Assembly (NCBI RefSeq): GCF_009727055.1
Contig: NC_052349.1
Span: 91,636,881-91,700,880, forward strand
Direction of reading: 5' to 3'
Length of the DNA: 64,000 nt
Source of the DNA: Benincasa hispida
Lineage: Eukaryota > Streptophyta > Magnoliopsida > Cucurbitales > Cucurbitaceae
Shown: in pieces, positions 31,100 through 41,984 of the stretch
How positions within the stretch are numbered: position 1 is the first letter of the stretch
Layout of the letters: each line of letters opens with the position of its first letter
The notes under the pieces: generated by a model
The model's database searches: none
Told to the model about the DNA's origin: nothing
What the model saw: the letters and a program-made list of their open reading frames with translations, nothing else
Translations under genes and position numbers: made by a program

Positions 31100-32759
31100 T
31101 GATAACAGACAGAAATGCATGTTATTATAGTGCTAAGTTATTAAACAGTACAGGTTTGCGTTGATAAAATATGTAAGATTGCGTCCAAAAAGCATTAAGT
31201 TCATAATATTGCGGTTGCATGCGTCCATCACATTAAAACAGTTAACTTGTGTATTTTTGTGCAGAATATGCATTGACGCAAGGCAAAAAATGCGATCACA
31301 AGAAATCAACGGCCGAGCGCATCAAAAGATTGCGTTACCGCAAGGCTATGCGGTGTTTTCTGCTCGCAAATATCTGCTCAAGAAGGTTTCCGCATAGAGC
31401 TGGCGCAACTTGGTGGGCGCATCTGGATGAAAAGCATAATAAATCACGATGAGGCAGAAAGCTGATGACAGTCGATTCTGAATTAAGTTGAAAAGCCGCT
31501 AACAAACTACTGTAGCAAGTACACTCAACTTTTCGGTGACAAATATTCGGCACATTAGATAGAGAATTAATGTCATCCCATCAGTGCAATCATAAGAGAA
31601 AAGAAGCTTTTCACCCCAAAGCTCTATAAATACTGAAGGCAACCTTTAGTGAAGGAGTTCGGATAGTTAGATAATTTTCCCCTTAGATAGAAGTAGCCTT
31701 GTTCATAGTTCTTTTACTTCGAAGGTGGAGCGAGAGAAGGAAAGAGACGCCGGAACATCACTTTGGTCAACTCAAGAGAGAACCTAGAGGCGTGGAAAAG
31801 CAGAGAGACGGTCGAGTCTCGCTTGAGTAGAGTAGAGAAGAACAGTGTAAAAGCCTTGGGAAGCAAGAGATTGCTACCAAGCTCTTTATTCTCATTTCAC
31901 ATTGTTATTCTGTATTTCAATTATATTTCTAGAAAATGGAACTTGCTATCTACATCTGTTCACTCTCTTAAAAGCACGCATGAATAGCTAAATCCATCGA
32001 ATGGGTTGAGAAGAACTAAGCTAACATGACCTAGGATCCTCATTGCATGTGATCATCTTGTCTTATGTTGCGCCCAACACCCCTTTAGAGAGTCTAAAGA
32101 AAGAACCTAAGACTTGAGAGAGCTAGGTTAGAGTCTAGTCTTGAGAGAGCAAGATTAGATCTGCATAAGCAAGAGATAGGGACTTAGAGATAAGCTCTAT
32201 TTGCCAACATGCATCGCATGCACCCTAGAGATAGGTTATGATATTATGCGGTCGCCTTGTTTATGTGTGTGTCATTTGTCATCGCATAGACAAGAATAGA
32301 GGCTTATGTGTAGGTCCTATAGGCTTTATCGCATATATCGCATGCGTTTTAGAAATAGAAGCCGTAGCATTTGCGTTGAGAGATGATTTTCTATTGTATG
32401 TGTGTTGCATGATCGCATAACATGAACGCAATCCTAGGAAGTGTTAGTCGAACCCCTTCTCAACCCTTCCCGCATATTCATTGCATCTTCCGTATTATCA
32501 ACTCTTGTCTTAACTCTGCCGCATACTTTTTATACCGCAAACAACAACCCAAAAACAACTCTTTGATTTATTGGTTACCGCAAAGTCTTCTTAAAAATTA
32601 TTACCGTATACTGTTTTTCTTAGTCCCTGAGTCGACCCTAGACTTACTAGGAAACTCACTAGGATTTATACTTAGATTTTGCTAAGAAAACTTGTTGCAC
32701 AATTCATATCCCATCACCGCAATTCCTTTCATAAAATCACCGCATAAAATAATGCATCA
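31100..32759 (+). repeat. 5' LTR of Gypsy-B
   Basis: 1660 bp, TGATAACAGACAGAAATGCA to AATGCATCA. It has a TATA box CTATAAATACT at 31624-31634. It is related to the Gypsy-A LTR but distinct. Confidence 0.9.
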
Positions 32760-32766
32760 AGTTTTT

Positions 32767-32784
32767 TGTTGCCGTTGCCAGGGA
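32767..32784 (+). other. Primer-binding site, tRNA-Asp type, decayed
   Basis: TGTTGCCGTTGCCAGGGA, with three differences from the perfect site at 12783-12800. Confidence 0.75.
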
Positions 32785-32929
32785 CTTCGGCAATTCAGTG
32801 TGCTAACGGTAATTTTTTTGATTTCTTTGCAGCTCTCGATCTCTGGCGAATTACAACCCAGAGATTGAGAGGACGTTCCGATGAAGACTGAGAGATAGCC
32901 ACCAACAACCACCACCTGAGAAAGATAAT

Positions 32930-33960
32930 ATGGCAGAGCAATCTGAAAACGGAGCATCAAATGAAAACAATGTCATGGCGAATCCAATCTTACTGGCAAT
33001 CGATCGCAATAGACCCATTCAGGACTATGCATCGCCTAACCTCTACGATTTCTCCCCAGGAATCATGTGGCCTGTTCTTAATGGATCTCAATTCGAAATG
33101 AAACAGGTGATGCTGCAGATGATCCAGACTGCTGGACAGTTTGGAGGAAGGCATGGTGAGGACCCACATGCCCACCTTCGGAGCTTCATAGAAATCTACA
33201 ACACTTTTGTGTTCCCTAATATCTCCACCAAAGAAGTTCGACTAACTTCGTTTCCATTTTCTTTGTGTGATCAAGCACGAAAATGGGCGTACTCTCTCGA
33301 ACCGGGGGAGATTACTTCTTGGGAACAAATGGTAGAGAAGTTTATGAAGAAATATTTCCCACCAACTGAGAATGATAGGAGAAGGAAATTAATAACCAAT
33401 TTTGAACAGGGGACGAATCGCTCAGCGATGCTTGGGCGAGGTTTAAGAGGCTGGTAAGAGACTGACCGCACAATGGATTACTAGACTGCTTGCAAATGGA
33501 GATTTTTTTTATCAAGGATTAAATCTCGCTTCACAGACCGCTGCCAATGCGGCAGCCGCTGGAGGTCTTCTAGACAAAACGTATGATGAGGCCAAGAAAA
33601 TCCTTGATTGCATCTCTAAAAATCACGAGGACTGAAGAGAGAGCGATCAGAGATTGAGAATAAAGGATAATGGCGTAAACAATGGTGCTATCGCATCACT
33701 TCAGAGTCAGATGACTGCAATGATGAACTTGATATAGGGAATCATAATCAATAGCCCCACAACACAAAGTGGGCACGTGAACACAATCAACCAGGCCGCC
33801 ATAAGGTGTGTTACTTGCGGTGAAGGACACACAATGGAGGAATGCCTGCAAAATCCACAGTCTATTTATTTTGTGAAGAATAATCGATTCTCTAATACGT
33901 ATAACCCTGGGTAGAGAAACCACCCCAACTTTGCGTGGAAAAATCAGCAGCAAAATTTCT
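32930..33960 (+). pseudogene. Gypsy-B gag
   Basis: A 175-codon frame (32930-33457) reads MAEQSENGASNEN, NRPIQDYASPNLYDFSPG, DPHAHLRSFIEIYNTFVF and WEQMVEKFMKKYFPPTEN. A frameshift near 33410 puts the rest (RFKRLVRD, then stops) out of phase. Upstream codons near 32850 encode NYNPEIERTFR before a TGA, the probable original N-terminus. The zinc knuckle C-V-T-C-G-E-G-H-T-M-E-E-C is at 33807-33845 (CX2CX3HX4C). The antisense frames here are shadows. Confidence 0.9.
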
Positions 33961-34148
33961 AATCAGTGGCACAAAAAGAAGGGCCACTCGGATTTTTCCC
34001 GCGAAATAACAGTCAGACGAGCAATTAAGCCAGCAATTCGTAGGCTCTGCAATATTCCTCTTTAGAAAGTTTGTTGAAGCAATATATTGAGAAGAACGAA
34101 ACTGTGCTTCAAAACTAGGCGACGTCTATCCGCAACCTGGAACTACAG

Positions 34149-34980
34149 ATGAGCCAGATTGCGAGCGAGCTCAAGAACAGACTGCAAGGGGCCCTGTCGA
34201 GTTCAACGGAACTCCCACGCAACCCAGGGGGTACGAGTAAAGAGCAGTGTCAAGTGGTGACATTGCGGAGTGAAAAGACTGTGGAGAAGAAGGAGCCTAG
34301 CCGGATTGCTCCAATTGCACTGGAACCAGAGATTGCAGTGACTCGAGAAAAAAAAGGAGAAAAAGAAGCGGTAGAGCCAAAGATTGCGTCCACCTCAGAG
34401 CCAAAAGAACAGGGGACCATGAGAGTACAGTTGCCACCTTTCCCACAGAGACTCAGAAAGAAGAAAAATGATGATGTACAGTACCAACGCTTCATGACTA
34501 TGTTAAAATAATTGCATATTAACATTCCATTCACTGAAGCAATTGAGGAGATGCCCGCATATGCGAAGTTTCTAAAGGATATGGTGACCAAGAAGAGAGG
34601 CACTGGTAAGTTTGCCACGGTGGCTTTGACATAGAGCTCAAAATCTATAATCCCACCAAAGATGCACGATCCTGGGAGTTTTACTATACCTTGCTCCATT
34701 GGAGGATTGTACATCGGGCAAGCGTTATGCGATCTTGGAGCCAGCATCAACTTTATGCCTCTGTCAATTTTTAAGCAGCTAAATGTGGGGCAAATTGTGC
34801 CCACGATAGTGACTCTCCAATTAGCCGATAGATCTCTGGTGCATTCAGAGGGGAAGGTGAAGGATGTACTAGTCACAATTGACAAATTTATATTACCAAC
34901 CGACTAAATCATCTTGGACTACAAAACCGACAAGGATGTGCCCATCATCCTGGGGTGACCATTTTTATCAACCGGTCGTG
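34149..34980 (+). pseudogene. Gypsy-B gag-pol linker and protease
   Basis: The linker frame 34149-34511 (charged, ending VQLPPFPQRLRKKKNDDVQY) is followed by TAA. The protease then runs through MPAYAKFLKDMVTKKRGTGK, a TAG, and the frame 34662-34907 with CSIGGLYIGQALCDLGASIN (active site Asp-Leu-Gly-Ala-Ser intact) and LQLADRSLVHSEGKVKDVLV. It ends at TAA after ILPTD. It would cut the polyprotein. Confidence 0.88.
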
Positions 34981-35057
34981 CCTAGATTGATATGCACAAA
35001 GGAGAGATCACCTTGAGCGTGAATGGATAGAAGCTCAAGTTTGACATTATTCGTGCC

Positions 35058-35330
35058 ATGAAATATCCTGATGAAGAAGACCTTAATGAATCTGACGACG
35101 AAAAGAGTTTGAATGAAGAAGAAAAGCCTGAGGATGAAAATGAAGATGAGGATGCAATTGTATCCATTGTTGCATGTAATGTGATCCTAGAAAAAACAAA
35201 CAAGGAAGATGAGATGATTGCAACCCAAGAAGAAGAGCCAACAGTAAATGAAGAAAGAAAAACAACGCAACCGTCCTTAAAATAACCACCAATAATAGAG
35301 CTGAAAACCCTGCCTAACCACCTAAAGTAT
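35058..35330 (+). pseudogene. Gypsy-B acidic protease-RT linker
   Basis: A 75-codon frame dominated by Glu and Asp (runs such as DEEDLNESDDEKSLNEEEK), ending in TAA. It is a flexible spacer typical of this Gypsy group and has no enzyme motif. Gypsy-A has lost this whole block. Confidence 0.75.
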
Positions 35331-36440
35331 GTGTTTCTGGGGCAGAATGAAAAGCTACCGGTAATCATTTCCTCTGGATTTAACGAAGACCCAGAGAATG
35401 CGCTGCTGAGCATTCCGAGAAAATATGTGAGAGCAATTGGCTGGACACTCGCAAACATTCAAGGAATTAGCCCCGCATACTGTATGCATAGAATTCGTCT
35501 TGAAGAAAACCACAAAGGATCGATTGAACATCAACGGAGACTCAACCCTGCGATGAAAGAGGTCGTGAAGAAGAAGATAATCAAGTGGTTAGATGTGGGC
35601 ATGATCTATCCGATAGCAGATAGCACGTGGGTCAGCCCCGTGCAGTGCGTGTCAAAAAAAGAAGGGATGACGATAGTCTCTAACGCAAATAACGAGCTGA
35701 TACCGCAAAGAATCGTCACCGGGTGGCGGATTTGTATAGACTATCGTAAGCTGAATGCGACAACGAAGAAAGATCATTTCCCTTTACCTTTTATTGACCA
35801 AATGTTGATCGCCTAGCTGGAAATGACTTCTACTGCTTTTTGGATGGGTATGACGGTTATAATCAGATTATGATTGCTCCCGAAGATCAAGACAAGACCA
35901 CATTCACCTGCCCGTATAGAACTTTCGCTTTTCGTCGCATGTCGTTCGACCTCTGCAATGTGCCGAGCACTTTCAAAGGTGCATGATGGACATCTTTTTA
36001 GAATATATCGAAGACTCTATAGAAATATTCATGGACGACTTCTCTGTATATGGGCACACATACGAAGTCTGTCTTGCCAACTTAGAGAAGATATTGAAAA
36101 GATGTGAGGAGACGAACCTCGTACTTAATTGGGAAAATGTTATTTTATGGTGAAGGAGGGCATTGTGCTGGGGCATAAGGTATCTAGGGATGGGTTGGAG
36201 GTGGACAAGGCAAAAATTGAAGCAGTTGAAAAGCTCCCACCTTCAACGAGTGTAAAGGTTGTTAGGAGCTTCTTGGGACATGCCGGATTTTACAGACGTT
36301 TTGTCAAGGACTTTTCAAAAATTGCACGACTGCTGAATGCGTTGATGGAGGCCGATAAATTTGACTTTGATGACAATTTCCTCAACGCATTTAGGATTTT
36401 GAAGAACGCATTGACGAGCACACCCGTGTTGATCACACCA
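35331..36440 (+). pseudogene. Gypsy-B reverse transcriptase
   Basis: Frame 35331-35816 has the RT fingers: GWTLANIQGISPAYCMHRI, DVGMIYPIADSTWVSPVQCV and WRICIDYRKLNATTKKDHFP. A 1-base deletion near 35808 ends it just before motif A (FYCFLDGYDGYNQI, out of phase). Beyond it come EIFMDDFSVYGHT (catalytic MDD box intact, about 36020-36040) and, in frame 36129-36446, [20 protein letters not shown] and [21 protein letters not shown] one-base change near 36135 breaks NWEKC. Confidence 0.9.
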
Positions 36441-36442
36441 GA

Positions 36443-36995
36443 TTGACACTTCCTTTCGAATTAATGTGCGGTGCGAGCAGGTATGCGATAGGAGCAGTTC
36501 TGGCACAGAAGAGAAAAACAATATTACATCCCATCGCATATGCGAGTAAGACTTTGAATCCTACTCAAACTAACTACACCACCACAGAAAAAGAGCTGCT
36601 TGCGGTAATTTTTACGTTGGAGAAATTCAGAGCATATTTGCTGGGAACAAAAGTACTCATCCACACTGACCACTCGGCGATAAAATATTTGATGACAAAG
36701 AAGGATGCGAAGCCGAGGTTGATTAGATGGGTTCTTCTCCTCCAGGAATTCGATATAGAAATAATTGATCGCAAGGGGAAGGAGAACCAAGTTGCGGATC
36801 ATTTATCCAGATTGGAAAACCCAGAGGTTGATCGTAATCGATCAGAGGTGAGTGCAGTGTTTCCAGACGAGCAGTTGTTTCATATTGAAGAATTGCCATG
36901 GTATGCAGACGTGGTAAATTATCTGGTTTGCGAGCAATTTCAGATTACACTGACCACCAAAAGAGGCGACTCAGGAATGAATGCAGATCATATTT
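36443..36995 (+). pseudogene. Gypsy-B RNase H
   Basis: The frame from 36443 reads [20 protein letters not shown]. The first catalytic Asp (CDAS in Gypsy-A) is Gly, so the enzyme would be inactive. [20 protein letters not shown] (Glu) and [14 protein letters not shown] (Asp) are kept. Then comes the linker to integrase with [20 protein letters not shown]. Confidence 0.88.
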
Positions 36996-37328
36996 TTGGG
37001 ATGAGCCAAATCTGTATAAGAGGGGGCAAACCAGATGCTGCTCAACAACGCATATTATCGCAATGTCATGATTCACCATATGGCGGGCACTTTAGAGGCC
37101 AGCGCACCGCAGCTAAAGTTTTACAAAGTGGATACTATTGGCCAANNNNNNNNNNNTTGGGATGAGCCAAATCTGTATAAGAGGGGGCAAACCAGATTCT
37201 ACGACTGTGTGTACCGAATGCTGCTTAACAACACATATTATCGCAATGTCATGATTCACCATATGGCGGGCACTTTAGAGGCCAGCGCACCGCAGCTAAA
37301 GTTTTACAAAGTGGATACTATTGGCCAA
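36996..37328. other. Gap-flanking false duplication
   Basis: 36996-37145 and 37157-37328 are near-identical copies of the integrase N-terminal region (both TTGGGATGAGCC to TTGGCCAA) on either side of 11 Ns (37146-37156). The left copy lacks 22 bases. Gypsy-A has this segment once (27600-27770). This is best read as unresolved overlap of two contigs. Confidence 0.85.
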
Positions 37329-38340
37329 CACTATTTAAGGATGCAAATGACTACGCGATGAAGTGTGACTGGTGTTAGCGCACGAGTAATATTTCATGGA
37401 AACATGCGATGCCTATGAACACCATGTTGGAACTGGAATTGTTCGATGTCTAGGGCATTGATTTCATGGGACCATTCCTACCATCGAATGGTCAGAATTA
37501 TATTTTGTTAGCCGTCAACTACGTGTCCAAGTGGGTAGAAGCAGTGGCATGCGCAGCAAGCGATGCGGCGACAGTCTCTAAATTCCTGAAGAAAAACATT
37601 TTCACTCGTTTTGGCACTCCACGTGCCATAATAAGTGACGAAGGCTCCCATTTTGTCAATCACAATGTCAAAGAATTGCTGCGCAAATATAATATCCTCT
37701 ATAAAGTGGCCACCGCATACCATCCGCAGACGAATGGTCAGGCCGAAGTGTCCAACAGGAAGATCAAGCTGATACTGGAGAAGGTGGTGAAGCCTTCGCG
37801 AATGGATTGGGCAACAAAGCTGGATGATGCGTTGTGGGCATACCGGACTGCCTATAAGACACCCATAGGCATGTCCCCATATGCGTTGGTATTTGGTAAA
37901 GCATGTCATTTCCACTAGAGCTGAAGCACAAAGCTTTGTGGGCGGTGAAGAAGCTAAACTTTGACTTAAAGACAATAGAAGAAGTGAGAAAACTTCAATT
38001 GGTCGAGCTGGAGGAATGGAGAATTAATGCATATGAGAACGCAAAGATCTACAAGGAGCACGCAAAGCGCTGACACGAAAAACAAATATGCGGCAAGAAC
38101 CTCCAAGTCGGGCAAAAGGTCTTACTATTTAATTTGCGACTACGGCTCTTCCCTGGGAAATTAAAGTCACGTTGGTCCAGACCCTTCATAGTCAGAAAGG
38201 TATTCCCGCATGGTGCGGTCGAGTTATCTAATGATGACGAAACCAACATATTCAAAGTTAATGGGCAACAAGTGAAAGTGTATTGTGGAGAAGACTGGCA
38301 TCGCAAAGTCAACTCCGTGGACCTGAAAAACTCTGAATGA
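37157..38340 (+). pseudogene. Gypsy-B integrase with C-terminal module
   Basis: Zinc-binding residues include HHMAGT-region codons read in another frame and a C-D-W-C pair followed by a TAG. The frame 37466-37918 has [11 protein letters not shown] (Asp), [11 protein letters not shown] (Asp) and [19 protein letters not shown] (Glu). A TAG precedes GIDFMG. After a shift at 37916, ELKHKALWAVKKLNFDL, WRINAYENAKIYKEHAK and the GPY/F-like RLFPGKLKSRWSRPFIV end at a TGA (38338-38340). Confidence 0.88.
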
Positions 38341-38907
38341 GAAAGAAGTGGGTGGTCCCTACGCTATCAGGCGATTTAAATTCATCAGGGACGCAAGTTT
38401 TGTGAAGTATTGGTTGAAATCCTGAATTCTTAAACTTATCTCTACTTCTTCTTAGTATTATCATTTCACTATCTTTTGCTTAAATAAAAAAAAATTGCGA
38501 TCGTGCTAAATGATTCCGGTAAGCGATTTTGTTAACTCTGCTTTTTTTAATATTATTTGACCCTCTTAATGTTTTTCTTACAACAATCGAGGTGAACGAT
38601 TGTGGAGGCGCTACACGAAGATGCAACTACTTTATTCCGTCACCGTAATCCAAAGAAAGTAGATCGCCGCAAAGCAGGATGCGTCAACAAATAATGCGGG
38701 CGACAACTCAAATTTCGAGGTTGTATCTTTTCTTGACTTTATTCCAAATTTCGTTAGCGCATCACATTTTAATTTTGAAAGTTTTATCACTGCATCCTTT
38801 TAAAAAAAATTGCGATCGTGTTGAACGATTGCAGTAAGCGATTTTGTTAACTCTGTTTTTTTAAATATTATTTGACCCTCTCAATGTTTTTCTTGCAATG
38901 ATCGAGG
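38341..38907 (+). other. Gypsy-B 3' tail with tandem duplication
   Basis: Untranslated tail. A unit of about 320 bp beginning with an A-run and TTGCGATCGTG occurs at 38486-38806 and starts again at 38809. The second copy is cut at 38907 by a minus LTR and continues at 40565 (CTACACGAAGACGC). Gypsy-A has a single copy. Confidence 0.75.
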
Positions 38908-40564
38908 TGATGCGTTATTTTATTGAATGGAAATAAAGATGATATGCGTTGATGGATTGCGTTGTACACTTAAGTTTCCCCAGCGGAATTCAAGTGTAAA
39001 TTCCCCTGAGTTTCCTAGTAAGTCCAGGGTCGAACACAGGGACTTGTGAAAATAGTTACGTTGGTAATATTTATGAAAAATTTGTGGTAACCAAGTAAAT
39101 AATAAGTTTTGGGTGTGTTGTTGCGTTGATGAAAAAGAAGTAAGTAAGGGCGGTGGATTTGAGAAAGATAGTTGTGTTGATAGATGCAATGAGTATGCGA
39201 TGAACGGCTTGAGGTCTTTTAGCTAGCGTTACTCGGGAATGTGTCAAACCTTGCGATCAAGTTACAACCATGCACAAGTCATTTCCCAATGTAAATGCGA
39301 TGCTCCTATGTCTAGGATGCATGTGTTGAATGCAAAATGTCCATAGAGCTTATCCCTAAGTCTTTACTCTTGTTCTATGTGTTGATGCAAAATGCATGAA
39401 AGCAAGGTGATTGCATACAATCATATCTTATTGCTAAGATGCATGCGATGCGTTAATAACAAATAGTGCTCATTCCTAAGCGCCTATCTCCCACTTATGC
39501 GTTCTAATCTGGTTCTTCCAAATCTAGATATAACCTGACATTCCCAAGTCTAGATCCTGTCTTTAGACTACCCTCCCGAGTATCTCTAATAAACGATGAA
39601 GCATACACAAACGAGATAACCGCGAAGATGAAATTCCCTCGTTATGCTAGCTAACTACTTCTCAACCCATTTAACTAATTTAGCTACTCATGCATAAATA
39701 ATAGAGAGTGAACAGATATAGAGAAAAACATTCCATTCTTATAACTGAGTTGAGTACAAAATGACAATGGAAAGTAAAGATAGAGAGCCTGGTAGCAATT
39801 ACTTGCTGACCGAGGCTTTTTACACTGAATCTCTATCCTGATCTATAAATTTTCTTGTTTTTGCAGGCGTCAACCCTCTCTCTGTCTTGGAGCTTTCGGT
39901 GCTTTCCCACGCTTACCGGAACAATCTACCGACACACCTTCTTCCTCGTGTTCGCCTTAAAATGAAAGAAAACTATGGACAGAGGCGTGAACTTGTAAGT
40001 GATGAATTAATCGACTGCTTAACCCCTTCTCTAAAGAATGCACTTGGTATTTATAGAGTTTCCATGGTGAAAGGCGGCTTCTCTCTCTCGGTTGTATAGA
40101 TGGAACAGCTTTAATTCCTGATTGACGTGCCGGATGATGGTTACCGATAAAGCTGAATGTACTTTGTGACCGTTATCGGCTGTCAACTTAATTTGGATCC
40201 GACTGTCATCAACTTTCTATCCCATCGCTCTTAATTATCCTTTCACCTGGATGCGCCCACCATGTTGCGCTGACCAAGTTGCGGTGATTCTTCTTGGGCG
40301 AATGTTTGCGAGCACGATCAACGCAAAGTCTTGCGATGAAGTTGCACTTGATCAATGTATTCCTATGATCGCAATCTCTACATTGCGTTAATGCATATTC
40401 TGCACAAAAATATAAAGTTCAACTGCTCTAATGTGTTGGATGCATGCGACCGCAATATTATAGAATTTTTGCTTAATGGACGCAATTTAACATATTTCAT
40501 CAATACAATCCAACATTGTTTAAGAATTTAGTACTATGATAACGTGCATTTCTTCCCATTATCA
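38908..40564 (-). mobile_element. Solo LTR in the Gypsy-B tail, no target duplication
   Basis: On the minus strand it starts TGATAATGGGAAGAAATGCA and ends AATAACGCATCA, 1657 bp, and is related to the Gypsy-A and -B LTRs. Flanks CGAGG and CTACA do not match, and about 15 bases of the tail repeat are missing at the site. It may derive from ectopic recombination rather than simple insertion. The plus-strand frame at 39887-40099 is not supported as a gene. Confidence 0.8.
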
Positions 40565-41097
40565 CTACACGAAGACGCAACTATTTTATTCCGTCACCGC
40601 AATCCAAAGAAAGTAGATCGCCACAAAGCAGGATGCGTCAACAAATAATGCGGGCGACAGCGCAAATTTGGGGGTTGTATCTTTCCTTGACTTCATTCCA
40701 AATTTTGTTAGCGCATCACATTTTAATTTTGAAAGTTTTATCAACGCATCTTCTTTGGTTACCGCAATCATTTAACATTGATCAATTTAGTAAGTCACTG
40801 CATGATTTCTCTTTGCCAATTATGATTTCAATGATGAAACGCATGCTTCTATTTTTTCATATACACTAGAGTCAACTTAATTTTAGGACAGTCACCTCGT
40901 GAAATATTTCTAGAAGTTAGTGGTTTGTTAGTTTTCTTTTAAACTGACTCTTTATGAAACTTTCTAAGAACATCGCATGACTTCTTTCAATCTATTGGCA
41001 ATGAGGACATTGCCGCATTTTAAATTTCAGGGTGCGGTATTCATTTTTCGACCTTGCTATTTTTAGCCTTATATTTGGGATCGCATTTCTGTATTTT
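40565..41097 (+). other. Gypsy-B 3' tail, distal part
   Basis: Rest of the duplicated unit, then sequence matching Gypsy-A 29180-29640, such as CCAATTATGATTTCAATGATG and the GCAATGAGGACATTGC inverted repeat (40998-41013). Non-coding. Confidence 0.7.
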
Positions 41098-41110
41098 AAA
41101 TTTAGGGGTG
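41098..41110 (+). other. Polypurine tract of Gypsy-B
   Basis: AAATTTAGGGGTG comes before the LTR start TGATAACGAG. Confidence 0.8.
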
Positions 41111-41984
41111 TGATAACGAGCAGAAATGCACGTTATTACAGTGCTAAGTTATTAAACAGTGCAGGTTTGTGTTGATAAAATATGTAAGATTGCATCCAAA
41201 AAGTATTAAGTTCATAATATTGCGGTTGCATGCGTCCATCGCATTAAAACAGTAAACTTATGTATTTTTGTGCAGAATATGCATTGACGCAAGGCGGAAA
41301 ATGCGATCACAAGAAATCAACGGCCGAGTGCATCAAAAGATTGAATTACCGCAAGGCTATTCAGTGTTTTGCGCTCACAAATATCTGCTCAAGAAGGTTG
41401 CGCATAGAGCCAGCGCAACTTGGTGGGTGCATCTGGATGAAAAGCATAATAAATCATGCTGGGACAGAAAGCTGATGACGGTCGATTTCGAATTAAGTTG
41501 ACAAGCCACTAACGAACTACTGTAGCAAGTACACTTAACTTTTCGGTGACAAATATTCGGTGCACCAGACAGAGAATTAATGCCATCCCATCAGTGCAAT
41601 CATAAGAGAGAAGAAGCTTTTCACCCCGAAGCTCTATATATACTGAAGGCAACCTTCAGTGAAGGAGTTCGGATAGTTAGATAATTTTCTCTTAGATAGA
41701 AGTAGCCTTGTTCATAGTTTTTCTTTTAATTCGAAACCAGAACGAGAGAAAGGAAAAGACACTGTAAGATCACTCTGGTTAACTTGAGAGAGAACCTAGA
41801 GGTGTGGAAAAGTAGAGAGAAGGCCAACTCTCGCGAGAGCGAGACTATCTTTTGAGCAGAGTAGAGAAGAACAGTGTAAAAGCCTTGGGAAGCAAGAGAT
41901 TGCTACCAGGTCTTTATTCTCATTTCGCATTGTTATTCTATATTTCAATTCTATATCTATAAAATGGAACTTGCTTATCTACAG
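41111..41984 (+). repeat. 3' LTR of Gypsy-B, left part
   Basis: Aligns with 31100-31953. It is interrupted after ATCTACA by a family-C LTR and resumes at 44126. The TATA box is altered to CTATATATACT (41634-41644). Confidence 0.88.

Noticed and set aside
34250..34885. 211-codon minus frame over the Gypsy-B protease
   Set aside because: Antisense to a recognised protease and linker. Its length reflects the codon composition of the sense strand.
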